From: Pseudovibrio sp. JCM 19062
GTDB lineage: Bacteria; Pseudomonadota; Alphaproteobacteria; Rhizobiales; Stappiaceae
NCBI GenBank assembly: GCA_001310715.1
Contig: BAXV01000033.1
Location: 1 to 42,502 of the forward strand
DNA: 42,502 nucleotides
Direction of reading: 5' to 3'
Notes under the pieces: generated by a model
What the model was told of the DNA's origin: nothing
Database searches by the model: none
Seen by the model: the letters and a program-made list of their open reading frames with translations, nothing else
Part shown: one piece after another, positions 31,322 to 41,838 of the stretch
Layout of the letters: the number at the start of each line of letters is the position of its first letter
How positions within the stretch are numbered: the stretch's first letter is position 1
Program-made: the position numbers and the translations under genes

Positions 31322-31629
31322 TCAGCCTTTCATCATATTGATGTCTTCCACGGCGATAGAGCCGCGGTTACGGAAGTAAACAACCACAATAGCCAGGCCA
31401 ATAGCCGCCTCTGCCGCTGCAACGGTAAGAACCAGGAGCGCAAAGATCTGACCAACCAAATCCTGCATAAAGTAGGAAAATGCCACCAGGTTGATGTTAA
31501 CTGCGAGCAATAACAGCTCGATAGACATCAGGATCACGATGACGTTCTTCCGGTTAAGAAAGATGCCAAAGATCCCGATCGTGAATAGGATCGCTGCGAC
31601 CCGAGATAGTGCGCTATGCCAATTTCCAT
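31322..31629 (-). CDS. nuoK: NADH-quinone oxidoreductase subunit K (frameshifted near start)
   Basis: NuoK is a three-helix membrane subunit (ND4L). The true start is the ATG at 31629, giving [10 protein letters not shown]; one base is lost near 31600 and the frame continues [20 protein letters not shown]. The conserved membrane Glu residues are in [10 protein letters not shown] and [12 protein letters not shown]. Bridged length is 102 residues, the usual size. Confidence 0.95.
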
Positions 31630-31666
31630 GGGCGCCTCTCAGTGCTCCCCGTGTTCTATTCAAACT

Positions 31667-31705
31667 CCGGAGAAGGAACCTTCTTTATGAAGGCCATTTC
31701 TCCGG
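31667..31705 (-). repeat. Two-tier hairpin between nuoJ and nuoK
   Basis: CCGGAGAA and TTCTCCGG form an 8-bp outer stem around an inner CCTTC/GAAGG hairpin, in the roughly 110-base gap between nuoJ and nuoK, the widest gap inside the operon apart from nuoB-nuoC. No T-run follows. An mRNA-processing or stability role is inference. Confidence 0.6.
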
Positions 31706-31741
31706 TACGAATTAATGCCAAAGACCCGTTACGAACGCGCC

Positions 31742-32355
31742 TTACAATCCCTTGCCACTTTCAACTTTGACCACTTCGATCGAAGTTTCAGGACGACGGG
31801 CTACCTGCTCAGAGATGTTCTGACGTCGTACGCCCGGCTTATGGCGGAGGGTCAATACGATCGCACCGATCATTGCAACCAGCAGCACCAGTCCAGCAAT
31901 CTGGAACCAGTAAATGTAGCGGGTATAAAGCAATTCACCGATAGCGGCGATATTCTGTGTCTGCTCGACAGGAGTATCGGGGCTGACCCCTCACCCAGAA
32001 GGCCAGGAGCGATGTACCAGCCACTGACCACCATCAGAAGCTCAGCCAGCAGAATTACACCGATCAGCGCGCCGATCGGCAAATACTGCAAGAACCCCTG
32101 ACGCATCTCGGCAAAGTCAACATCCAGCATCATGACCACGAACAGGAACAGCACCATGACTGCACCCACGTAGACAACAACCAGAAGCATCGCCAGATAC
32201 TCGGCACCAATCAGCACAAACAACCCGGCTGCATTAAAGAAGCACAGGATGAGGAACAGCACTGAGTGAACCGGATTGCGAGATGCAATCACCATGAAGG
32301 CAGAGGCCACCGCAAGTGCGGCAAACAGATAGAAAAACAGGGCCTGCAAAACCAT
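31742..32355 (-). CDS. nuoJ: NADH-quinone oxidoreductase subunit J (frameshifted)
   Basis: NuoJ (ND6) is a five-helix membrane subunit. [20 protein letters not shown] starts the protein; the conserved TM3 stretch [20 protein letters not shown] includes the pi-bulge region linked to proton transfer. One base is lost near 31980, after GEGSAP; the frame continues through [20 protein letters not shown] to the C-terminal tail [10 protein letters not shown]. Bridged length is about 204 residues. Confidence 0.94.
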
Positions 32356-32420
32356 TTTTAGGTTGCCTTTGTCCTATTGTCTCGCCCGGTCAGTGCAAAA
32401 CCTCAACCGGACACATCTTA

Positions 32421-32918
<498 letters not shown>

Positions 32919-33040
32919 AGCCTTTACAGCCCTTTCTTGATCGACCATGCCACCGGCATGGATGATCGATTACAATCCAAGAGAACCAGCGATAACTTCA
33001 GCGAAGTCATACAAGGTTCTCGTTACCCTTTCCTCTCGAA

Positions 33041-33275
33041 TTAAGGAGCAATGCTAGCTCCGGCGAGATATCCGATAATCGGGATCCGATTATCGTCAGA
33101 GTAAAAATGACTTTGCGGATCATCGGTTCCGCCAGCTCCACCCACCCTTTTTCGGCTGGGTTTTGCTCTCGATCCTTGTTGATGGCTGCTCCATAAATCC
33201 AAGAAGGAGACGGTAGTTCAGCCATCCAAGGTATATTCCCATCACACCACCGATTAAACCGGCGATGGATATCAT
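33041..33275 (-). CDS. Small two-helix membrane protein inside the nuo operon (frameshifted)
   Basis: The ATG at 33275 overlaps the nuoH stop by four bases (ATGA). The N-terminal helix reads [20 protein letters not shown] and continues YRLLLGFME, then a charged linker leads to a frame with [16 protein letters not shown] and VIFTLTIIG; a third frame continues [14 protein letters not shown] and stops at 33041. Bridging two single lost bases (near 33190 and 33075) gives about 78 residues with two membrane helices and a charged loop. I do not recognise the family. The deletions match the error type seen in the neighbouring genes, and the hydrophobic pattern continues across both, which supports one gene. 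Confidence 0.62.
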
Positions 33276-34347
33276 GCTCCAAACCCGCCAACTGGTGGGG
33301 TCCAGCCCATGAACATCAGCACGAATGCCACGATGAACACCATTGCCAGTGACAGCGGCAGGAAGACTTTCCAACCCAGACGCATCAGCTGGTCATAGCG
33401 GTAACGTGGAACCATTGCCTTGGCCATGGAGATGAAGAAGAACACCAACAGACATTTCAGCAGGAACCAGATGACACCCGGCACCCATGTGAATGGGGCT
33501 GCATCAATCGGTGGCAACCAGCCGCCCATGAACAGGATCGTCATCAGACCACACATCAGGGAAATGGCCACATACTCACCCAGCATGAACATCATGTAAG
33601 GGGTGGAGCCATATTCAACCATGAAGCCTGCAACCAGTTCCGATTCCGCTTCTGCCAAATCGAATGGAGGACGGTTTGTCTCTGCCAGTGCAGAAACAAA
33701 GAACACCACGAACATCGGGAACAGCGGCAACCAGAACCAGTTCAGGAACGACAGCCACGGAACGCCCAGTGTATAGGCAAGACCACGAGACTGCTGTGCG
33801 TAAACGATTTCAGACAGGTTCAGTGATCCAACGCAGAGCAGAACGGTCACAATCACGAAGCCGATAGACACTTCGTAAGAAACCATCTGCGCCGCAGAAC
33901 GCAGAGCTGACAGGAATGGATATTTGGAGTTAGACGCCCAACCGCCGATGATTACACCGTAAACACCAAGCGAACTGATCGCCAGAATATACAAAATACC
34001 CACGTTGATGTCTGCAATCACCCAGCCACTTGCAACCGGAAGAACCACCCAACCGGCAAGAGCAAGAACCACTGTGACCAGTGGCGCAAACAAAAACAGG
34101 AACTTGTCAGATCCCGATGGGATCACCGGCTCTTTCAAAACGAATTTCAAAAGATCCGCAAAACTCTGCAGCAGACCCCACGGGCCAACCACGTTAGGAC
34201 CACGGCGGATCTGGACAGCTGCCCAGATCTTACGGTCCGCATAAAGAATGTAAGCAACTATCAGCAGCAGCACGACCATCAAAAGCAAGCTCTGCGCAAG
34301 CATTATGATCAGCGGCCAGCCGTAATTCCAGAAAAAAAATCTTCCAT
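33272..34347 (-). CDS. nuoH: NADH-quinone oxidoreductase subunit H (frameshifted near start)
   Basis: NuoH (ND1) anchors the peripheral arm and forms the quinone-chamber entrance. The likely start is the ATG at 34347 (MED then FFF/FW): a run of eight A at 34332-34339 breaks the frame, and nine would restore it to [17 protein letters not shown]. From there the frame is intact: [38 protein letters not shown] and the C-terminal [14 protein letters not shown]. Bridged length is about 358 residues. Confidence 0.96.
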
Positions 34348-34360
34348 GCTCACCGTCCCC

Positions 34361-36454
34361 TTATTCCGCCGCCTCAGCTCGGCGCTGCATGGCAAGTGCG
34401 GAACACTCGGCCATCACCGCTGAAGCTCGGGCAATCGGGTTGGTTAGATAAAAATCACTGAATGCCTGCGCAAAGCCGGCACCACTCATATCACCACCAC
34501 GAGCAGTCAGCCTGGAAATATCCGAAGCCATACCGGTCGCAATGCCATTTACGTTTTCCATATGCGGCACAGCTTCAACAACCGCAGCGCGCAGCTGCGC
34601 GAAGGTGTTGAAAGCAAGAGCTTGCCAAGTGCGCCGGAAAGCGCACGAATGATCGCCCAATCCTCACGTGCATCCCCTGGAGGGAACGAAGCGCGGCTAG
34701 CCAGCTGCACGCGGCCTTCCAGGTTCACATAGGTACCTGGTTTTTCAGTGTAGGCCGCACCTGGCAGAATAACATCAGCGCGGTGTGCACCACGGTCGCC
34801 ATGCGTACCGATGTAAACAACAAACGCATCACCGAAGGACGACATGTCCAGTTCATCTGCACCAAGCAGGAACACCACATCAACGTCGCCTTTGGCAGCC
34901 GCTTCCTGAATGCCACCAGTGCTCAGACCGCCCTCACCCGGAACAAATCCCAGATCCAGACCACCAACACGGCTTGCCGCAGTGTGCAGAATGTTAAAGC
35001 CGTTCCACTCATCGCTCACAGCGCCAATATCCTGCGCCAGCTTTGCAGCAGCAGCCAGAACAGCAGCTCCGTCTTCACGGGCAATCGCGCCTTCACCAAC
35101 AATGATCATTGGCCGCTTCGCGCCTTTCAGCACGTCAGCAAATGCATTCTTGCCAGCAACCAGCTCCGCCAGAGTGTCCGGACCGGCGCCAAGATGAGCA
35201 ACGTCATAAGTCAGATCAACCGGTTCACCGATCAGACCAACCTTCAACGCGCCACGACGCCATGTCTTGCGGATACGGGCATTCAGCACTGGCGCTTCAA
35301 TGCGCGGGTTCGCACCCACGATCAAAATTGCATCAGCGTCTTCAATGCCTTCTACGGAAGAGTTAAACAGATATGTTGTCCGGCCCAAAGAAGGATCAAG
35401 CTGCGCACCGTCCTGACGACAGTCCATGTTCACAGACCCGATGCTCTCCATGAGAGCCTTCAGCGCAAACATATCTTCAACAGAAGCAAGATCACCGGCA
35501 ATCGCAGCAGTCTTTGCACCGCCTGCCGCTTTCACCTTGGACGCAACCGCGTTCAGCGCATCGGTCCAGCTCGCAGCTGCAAGCTTTCCGTTCTGCTTCA
35601 CATATGGGCGATCCAGACGCTGGGTCTTCAAACCATCCCAGATGAAACGGGTTTTGTCAGAAATCCATTCCTCGTTCACCTCTTCATTGAGGCGAGGCAT
35701 GATGCGCATGACTTCCTTGCCGCGTGTATCAACACGAATGGCGGAGCAAGAGCATCCATCACGTCAATGCTTTCTGTCTTCACCAGCTCCCATGGACGAG
35801 CGTTGAACTCGTAAGGGGCAGAAGTCAGAGCACCAACCGGGCAAAGGTCAATCACGTTGCCCTGCATTTCCGAGGAAAGCGCTTCTTCCAGATAACTGGT
35901 GATTTCCGCATCTTCCCCACGGCCAATCAGGCCAAGGTCGGAAACACCGGCAACTTCGGTCGTAAAGCGAACACAGCGCGTGCAGTGAATACAGCGTGTC
36001 ATGACCGTCTTAACAAGCGGACCGATGTATTTATCTTCAACTGCGCGCTTGTTTCATAAAAACGCGAACCATCTACACCGTAAGCCATGGCCTGATCCTG
36101 AAGATCACACTCACCGCCTTGGTCACAGATAGGGCAGTCCAGCGGGTGGTTGATCAGGAGAAACTCCATCACACCTTCACGCGCCGTTTTCACCATTGGA
36201 GACTTTGTAAAGATCTCTGGTGGCTGACCTTCTGGTCCCGGACGTAGATCGCGCACGCCCATTGCACAAGAGGCAACCGGCTTTGGCGGGCCACCCTTCA
36301 CTTCTACAAGGCACATGCGGCAGTTACCGGCCACAGAGAGCCGGTCATGAAAACAGAACCGCGGGATTTCCGCACCGGCCTCTTCACAGGCCTGCATAAC
36401 GGTATAATCCGCAGGAACTTCAATTTCTTTGCCGTCGACGACAAGCTTGGTCAT
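34361..36454 (-). CDS. nuoG: NADH-quinone oxidoreductase subunit G (frameshifted)
   Basis: NuoG is the large iron-sulfur subunit of the electron-input module. The N-terminal ferredoxin domain has [19 protein letters not shown] ([2Fe-2S]), [19 protein letters not shown] (with the His ligand of N5) and [12 protein letters not shown]; a molybdopterin-oxidoreductase-like domain follows. Single bases are lost near 36040, 35745 and 34622. Bridged length is about 698 residues. The ATG overlaps the stop of the pentapeptide-repeat gene by four bases (ATGA). Confidence 0.95.
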
Positions 36455-36894
36455 GCGTTGGCATCCTCACCCTTAGCTTCTTTAGCCCGATAAGCCTCCA
36501 GAAGCTCAGTCACTTCAATTCCATCGATGGTCATGCCCGTAAGCTGGCAATCGGAGATCTCCACACCAGCTAAATTGGCATCGCAAATTCTGGCACCGGA
36601 AAGGTTGGCATCCTCAATCCGAACACCACCCATCATACAATCCCCAAAACGGACAGCACTTAGGTTGGTGTCTTCAAACGTAGCCTCTGCTAAATTGCAG
36701 TCCTCGAAACTGGCGGCAGCCAGATTGGTGTCTTCAAATTCTGCGGAGGCGAGATCAACATCGCTAAAAGTGGAGGCGCTCATTTGGCAGTCTTCAAATA
36801 CACTGCGCTCAAGGCGGGTGTCTTCAAACTTTGCGCCGCTCAGGTCGCTGTCATCCACTTCCAGTTTTACTGTCTTGCCATCGATCTTCATCAT
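36451..36894 (-). CDS. Pentapeptide-repeat protein between nuoF and nuoG
   Basis: An intact 147-residue protein. After a 14-residue start ([14 protein letters not shown]) come 23 uninterrupted pentads (residues 15-129), e.g. [20 protein letters not shown], alternating Asp-Thr/Cys-x-Leu pentads with Ala-x-x-Phe-Glu ones; a charged helical tail ([18 protein letters not shown]) follows. Such repeats fold into a right-handed quadrilateral beta-helix, here about six coils. It is strongly acidic. The start directly abuts the nuoF stop and the stop overlaps the nuoG ATG (ATGA), so it is made together with the NADH-input module. Function unknown: an assembly or binding role is inference. It is not obviously a Qnr/MfpA gyrase mimic. 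Confidence 0.92.
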   Translation of the reverse strand: MMKIDGKTVKLEVDDSDLSGAKFEDTRLERSVFEDCQMSASTFSDVDLASAEFEDTNLAAASFEDCNLAEATFEDTNLSAVRFGDCMMGGVRIEDANLSGARICDANLAGVEISDCQLTGMTIDGIEVTELLEAYRAKEAKGEDANA

Positions 36895-38195
36895 TTACTC
36901 CGCAGCGATCTTGTCGGTCGGGGTTCGCTGCGTAGCAACGAACTGGTCGATCCGGTCTTCAATCACAGGGCGGAAGTTCTTGATCAAACCCTGAATAGGC
37001 CATGCCGCCGCATCACCAAGCGCGCAGATCGTATGACCTTCCACCTGCTTGGTCACCTTGAACAGCATGTCGATCTCTTCATAAGAGCTCTCGCCCTTGA
37101 CCATCCGCTCCATCACGCGCCACATCCAGCCCGTACCTTCACGGCACGGCGTACACTGTCCGCAGCTTTCGTGTTTGTAGAAGTAGGACAGACGCGCAAT
37201 CGCTTTGATGATGTCCGTGGACTTGTCCATCACGATCACAGCAGCCGTACCCAAAGATGAGCCAACCTCGCGCAGACCGTCAAAATCCATCTTGGCGTCG
37301 CGGATTTCTTCGCCCTTCACACAAGGAACCGAAGACCCACCCGGAATAACCGCCAGCAGGTTGTCCCAGCCGCCGTTGATACCACCGCAGTGCTTTTCAA
37401 TCAGCTCCTTGAACGGAATACCCATCGCTTCTTCAACGGTGCAAGGCTTGTTCACGTGTCCGGAAACACAAAACAGCTTGGTACCGGCGTTGTTCTCACG
37501 ACCAATACCAGCAAACCATGCACCACCACGACGCAAAATGCTCGGGGCAACAGCAATGGATTCCACGTTGTTCACTGTGGTTGGGCAGCCGTAGATACCC
37601 ATGTTCGCAGGAAACGGAGGCTTCAGACGCGGCTGACCTTTTTTTACCCTCTAAGCTTTCCAGCAGTGCAGTTTCTTCACCGCAGATATAAGCCCCTGCA
37701 CCGTGGTGCACGTAGATATCAAAGTCGTAGCCGTTCTTGTTGTTCTTGCCGATCAGGCAGCATCATAAGCCTGATCAATCGCAGCCTGCAGCGCTCGCGT
37801 TCACGAATGAACTCACCGCGTACATAGATGTAAGCCGCAATAGCACCCATCGCGAAACCGGCAAGCAAACAGCCCTCAACCAGATGGTGAGGATCATGAC
37901 GCATGATTTCGCGGTCTTTACAGGTGCCCGGCTCGGACTCATCCGCGTTGACAACCAGATAGGCTGGACGGCCGTCGCTTTCCTTGGGCATGAAGGACCA
38001 CTTCAGACCGGTTGGGAAGCCCGCACCACCGCGACCACGAAGACCCGAGTTCTTCATTTCGTCGATGATCCAGCCACGACCTTTTTCAATAATGTCTTTG
38101 GTACCAGACCATGATCCGCGCTGGCGTGCTCCTTCGAGCCCCCAGTCATGCAGACCATAGATATTGGTGAAGATACGATCGGAATCGTTCAGCAT
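36895..38195 (-). CDS. nuoF: NADH-quinone oxidoreductase subunit F (frameshifted)
   Basis: NuoF binds NADH, FMN and cluster N3. [15 protein letters not shown] is the FMN/NADH motif, [16 protein letters not shown] the second nucleotide motif, and [11 protein letters not shown] the [4Fe-4S] ligand set with the fourth Cys in [13 protein letters not shown]. There are three breaks: lost bases near 37793 and 37757 and a run of seven T at 37639-37645 where six are needed (EGKK then [14 protein letters not shown]). Bridged length is about 433 residues. Confidence 0.95.
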
Positions 38196-38198
38196 CGC

Positions 38199-38999
38199 TT
38201 ACCCCTCACCTTTCGCTTTGGCTTCCTGCGCCTTGCGGTGGTTCTCCAGAAACTCCGCAACGCCAGCCTCAGCTGGACGAGGAACACCAGTATAACCAGC
38301 ACCGCCGGTATTCAGAGCAGCACCTGCATGGTGCCGGGACGCCGCATCGGAACCATCAACAACAACAGCGTCCTGAGGCGCACCCTTTGTGGTGTCCTTA
38401 ATTTCCAGCAGTGTTGTTGGGCCACCCTCTGGTGCCGCAAAAATACGGTCGACACCCTGAGGGCCCGGCAGAACCGGCTTTCCGCCAGCGATATCATCAA
38501 GAAGCTTTTCAAACTTCTCGACATCCAGATCCTCATAGAAGTCTTTGAAGATCTGCACCATCGGCGCATTCACACAAGCCCCAAGGCACTCAACCTCTTC
38601 CCAAGAAAAGTTTCCATCCTCGGAAATGGTGTGCGGTGTCTCGGAAATTTTGCTCTTACATACTTTGACAAGCTCTTCAGACCCACGCAGCTGGCACGGG
38701 GTGGTGCCACACACCTGAATGTGTGCTTTCTTACCCACCGGCTGCAGCTGGAACATGGTGTAGAAGGTTGCCACTTCCAGAACGCGGATACGGGGCATGT
38801 CCAGCATTTCCGCAATAGCGCGGATTGCTGGCTCGGTTACCCAACCAACCTGTTCCTGAGCGCGCCACAAGACAGGCACGACAGCAGATGCCTGACGCCC
38901 CTCCGGGTAACGCTCGATAACCTTTTTCGCCCACTCCAGATTTTCCGGTGTGAACTCAAAAGACTCTGGCTGTTCGTGATGAAGACGACGCACTGACAT
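38199..38999 (-). CDS. nuoE: NADH-quinone oxidoreductase subunit E with C-terminal extension
   Basis: NuoE is the 24-kDa [2Fe-2S] (N1a) subunit. The frame is intact at 266 residues. The thioredoxin-like domain covers roughly the first 170 residues, with ligands in CGTTPC and CLGACVNAP. Beyond it is an extension of about 95 residues rich in Ala, Gly and Lys ([40 protein letters not shown]) that is absent from the basic form of the family. The ATG overlaps the nuoD stop by one base. Confidence 0.96.
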   Translation of the reverse strand: MSVRRLHHEQPESFEFTPENLEWAKKVIERYPEGRQASAVVPVLWRAQEQVGWVTEPAIRAIAEMLDMPRIRVLEVATFYTMFQLQPVGKKAHIQVCGTTPCQLRGSEELVKVCKSKISETPHTISEDGNFSWEEVECLGACVNAPMVQIFKDFYEDLDVEKFEKLLDDIAGGKPVLPGPQGVDRIFAAPEGGPTTLLEIKDTTKGAPQDAVVVDGSDAASRHHAGAALNTGGAGYTGVPRPAEAGVAEFLENHRKAQEAKAKGEG

Positions 39000-40182
39000 T
39001 ACCGGTCAATCTCCCCAAATACGATATCGATGGAACCGATGACGGCGGCAACGTCAGCCAACATATGGCCGCGGCACAGGTAATCCAACGCCTGCAAATG
39101 AGCAAAGCCGGGAGCCTTGATCTTGCAGCGGTAAGGCTTATTGGATCCGTCAGACACGAGGTACACGCCGAATTCGCCTTTTGGCGCCTCAACGGCAGCA
39201 TAAATCTCGCCTTCAGGAACTTTGTAGCCCTCGGTGTAAAGCTTGAAGTGATGGATCATGGCTTCCATGGAGCGCTTCATCTCGCCGCGCTTTGGTGGAA
39301 CCACTTTACCATCAACAGAAGAAACAGGACCAGTTTCCTTGCCCAGCATCTCCAGACACTGCTTCATGATGCGCACAGACTGGCGCATCTCAAACATGCG
39401 GATCAGATAACGGTCGTAACAGTCGCCGTTCTTACCCACTGCAATGTCGAATTCCATTTCATCGTAGCACTCATAAGGCTGCGACTTGCGCAAGTCCCAT
39501 TTCGCGCCGGAACCACGCACCATCACACCGGAGAAGCCCAGTGCCCATGCTTCATCAATATCAACAACAGCGATATCAACGTTACGCTGCTTGAAGATAC
39601 GGTTGTCGGTCAAAAGGCCTTCGATGTCATCGAGCGTTTTGAGGAACGGATCGCACCAGTCCCACATGTCGTCAAGCAGATCCTGCGGAAGATCCTGATG
39701 AACACCACCTGGACGAACATAAGCCGCGTGCATACGTGCACCACAGCCGCGCTCGTAAAAGCCCATCAGCTCTTCGCGAGGCTCAAAGCCCCACAGCGGC
39801 GGTGTCAACGCACCAACGTCCATCGCCTGTGTGGTCACGTTCAAAAGATGTGACAGCAAACGCCCGATTTCGGAATAAAGCACACGAATAAGAGAGCCGC
39901 GCTTGGCACTTCAATGCCAAGCATACGCTCAACAGCAAGAGCAAATGCATGCTCCTGATTCATCGGCGCAACATAATCCAACCGGTCGAAGTAAGGCACC
40001 GCCTGCAAATAGGTCTTGTGCTCGATCAGCTTTTCAGTCCCGCGGTGCAGCAGACCGATGTGTGGATCAACACGTGTGACCACCTCACCGTCCAGCTCCA
40101 GCACCAGACGCAGCACACCGTGCGCTGCAGGGTGCTGCGGACCAAAGTTAATATTAAAATTTCGTACCTGAGCCTCAGCCAT
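38999..40182 (-). CDS. nuoD: NADH-quinone oxidoreductase subunit D (frameshifted)
   Basis: NuoD (49-kDa type) forms the quinone site with NuoB and NuoH. The N-terminus [20 protein letters not shown] carries the conserved quinone-loop His; [20 protein letters not shown] and [18 protein letters not shown] are family motifs. One base is lost near 39905, after GIEVP, where [17 protein letters not shown] continues. Bridged length is about 394 residues, ending DIVFGEIDR. Confidence 0.96.
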
Positions 40183-40196
40183 TCTCTACCCGTGCC

Positions 40197-40798
40197 TCAG
40201 TTCGATGCTTTTTCGTCACCGGGAAGCACGTACTCAGTACCTTCCATGGTGAGAGGAAGTCAAAACTACGGAATTCCTGAGTAAGCTGCACAGGCTCATA
40301 AACAACACGCTTCTTGGTGTCGTCGTAACGAACCTCTACATAACCAGTCAGAGGGAAATCCTTGCGAAGCGGGAAACCGTCAAAACCGTAGTCAGTCAGC
40401 AAACGCCGCAGATCCGGGTTACCGGTGAACAGGATGCCATACATATCGTAGGCTTCACGTTCAAACCATTCAGCACCCCTGAAAATAGGAATAACAGATG
40501 GAACCGGAGTGGTTTCATCTGTCTGAACCTTGACGCGAATGCGCAGGTTCTGCACGGGGGAAAGCAGGTGGTACACAACGTCAAAACGTTTTTCCCGAGC
40601 CGGCCAATCCACACCGCAAATATCAACCAATGCCACAAAGCGACACCGCGCGTCATCGCGCAGGAAACGCAAAACACTGATAATCTGTTCATGGGACACG
40701 TTAAGGGTCAGATCGCCATAAGCAACCGACCAGCCCTTAACTTTATCTCCAAGCGTTAGCTCGATAAATTCACCGAGTTCGCTAAGCGTCTCGTCCAT
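40197..40798 (-). CDS. nuoC: NADH-quinone oxidoreductase subunit C (frameshifted near end)
   Basis: NuoC (30-kDa type) is a separate gene here and not fused to nuoD as in E. coli. [14 protein letters not shown] and [20 protein letters not shown] are the 30-kDa signatures, followed by [20 protein letters not shown]. One base is lost near 40242: after DFLSPW the protein continues [15 protein letters not shown] and stops at 40197, giving about 200 residues and 14 bases before the nuoD start. Confidence 0.95.
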
Positions 40799-40864
40799 TA
40801 CCTTGTTTCCTATAGGTTGGACATCTCACAAATGGCACAGAACCCCATGCCAACAATGTCAATA

Positions 40865-40893
40865 AGGTCGTGCACTGCATAAGCACACGACCT
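40865..40893 (-). repeat. Hairpin between nuoB and nuoC
   Basis: AGGTCGTG and CACGACCT form a perfect 8-bp stem around a 13-base loop, six bases after the nuoB stop. The minus strand has no T-run after it. It sits in a 100-base gap that is large for this compact operon; a 3'-end stabiliser or processing site is possible. Confidence 0.6.
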
Positions 40894-40898
40894 GCAAA

Positions 40899-41482
40899 CT
40901 ATCTTTCAATCGTACCCGTGCGACGGATCTTCTTTTGCAGCAGCAGCACACCGTAAAGCAGCGCTTCAGCAGTTGGAGGACAACCCGGCACATAGATATC
41001 AACCGGAACAACCCGGTCACATCCGCGCACAACAGAATAGGAATAGTGATAGTAACCACCGCCATTCGCACAGGACCCCATGGAGATCACATAGCGAGGC
41101 TCTGGCATCTGGTCGTAAACCTTACGCAGCGCAGGCGCCATCTTGTTCGTCAGCGTTCCTGCAACAATCATCACATCAGACTGACGTGGAGAGCCACGAG
41201 GCGCAAAGCCGAAGCGTTCCGCGTCATACCGCGGCATCGACATCTGCATCATCTCTACCGCACAACAGGCAAGGCCAAATGTCATCCACATGAGAGAACC
41301 GGTACGTGCCCACTGGATCAGGCTTTCACTGGAAGTAACCAGGAAACCTTTATCAGAGAGCTCGTCATTCACATTCATGAAGAATGGATCATTCTCGCCC
41401 ACGGGGCGACCTGTGTTGGGATCAATGATCCTTTCGGAGCTTGAGAGACAAGAGGCTTGGAGCCGTCAGAGATCAATCCCAT
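40899..41482 (-). CDS. nuoB: NADH-quinone oxidoreductase subunit B, [4Fe-4S] N2 (frameshifted near start)
   Basis: NuoB holds cluster N2, the donor to quinone. The start ATG at 41482 lies inside the end of nuoA (10-base overlap) and gives [18 protein letters not shown]; one base is lost near 41432 and the frame continues [19 protein letters not shown]. Cluster ligands are in [19 protein letters not shown] and [10 protein letters not shown]. Bridged length is about 194 residues. Confidence 0.96.
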
Positions 41483-41838
41483 TCCAGCGCTCCCTTCTTC
41501 CATTCATAGATGAACCCAATTGTGAGCACGCCCAGGAAGATCATCATGGAGGTGAAACCGAACCAACCAAGCCCGCCATAGGCAACAGCCCATGGGAAGA
41601 GGAAAGCGATTTCGAGATCGAAAATGATAAAGAGGATCGATACCAGATAAAACCGGATGTCGAATTTCATTCGCGCGTCATCAAAGGCGTTAAAGCCACA
41701 CTCGTAAGCAGAAAGCTTTTCAGAATCGGGATTCTTGAAAGCAACAATAAATGGGGCAATCAGAAGCGCGAGGCCAATAACGAGGGCAACACCGATAAAG
41801 ACGACAATCGGGATGTACTCCCTGAGGAGGTCTTCCAT
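41473..41838 (-). CDS. nuoA: NADH-quinone oxidoreductase subunit A
   Basis: NuoA (ND3) is a three-helix subunit next to the quinone site. I choose the ATG at 41838 ([20 protein letters not shown]); the longer in-frame start adds 42 non-hydrophobic residues with no family likeness. [21 protein letters not shown] contains the conserved loop Cys, and [20 protein letters not shown] the conserved acidic residues of TM2. The 121-residue frame is intact. It is the first gene of the nuo operon. Confidence 0.97.
   Translation of the reverse strand: MEDLLREYIPIVVFIGVALVIGLALLIAPFIVAFKNPDSEKLSAYECGFNAFDDARMKFDIRFYLVSILFIIFDLEIAFLFPWAVAYGGLGWFGFTSMMIFLGVLTIGFIYEWKKGALEWD

Noticed and set aside
33007..33275. 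A chain of three very short frames after nuoH, each overlapping the previous stop by ATGA
   Set aside because: The hydrophobic pattern runs on across frames after single-base corrections of the same kind as in adjacent genes, so one broken gene explains them better than three microgenes.
36451..36894. Pentapeptide-repeat protein as a Qnr/MfpA-type gyrase-protecting factor
   Set aside because: It is shorter, has a regular Asp-Cys/Asp-Thr pattern, lacks visible loop insertions, and is embedded in the nuo operon; nothing links it to gyrase.
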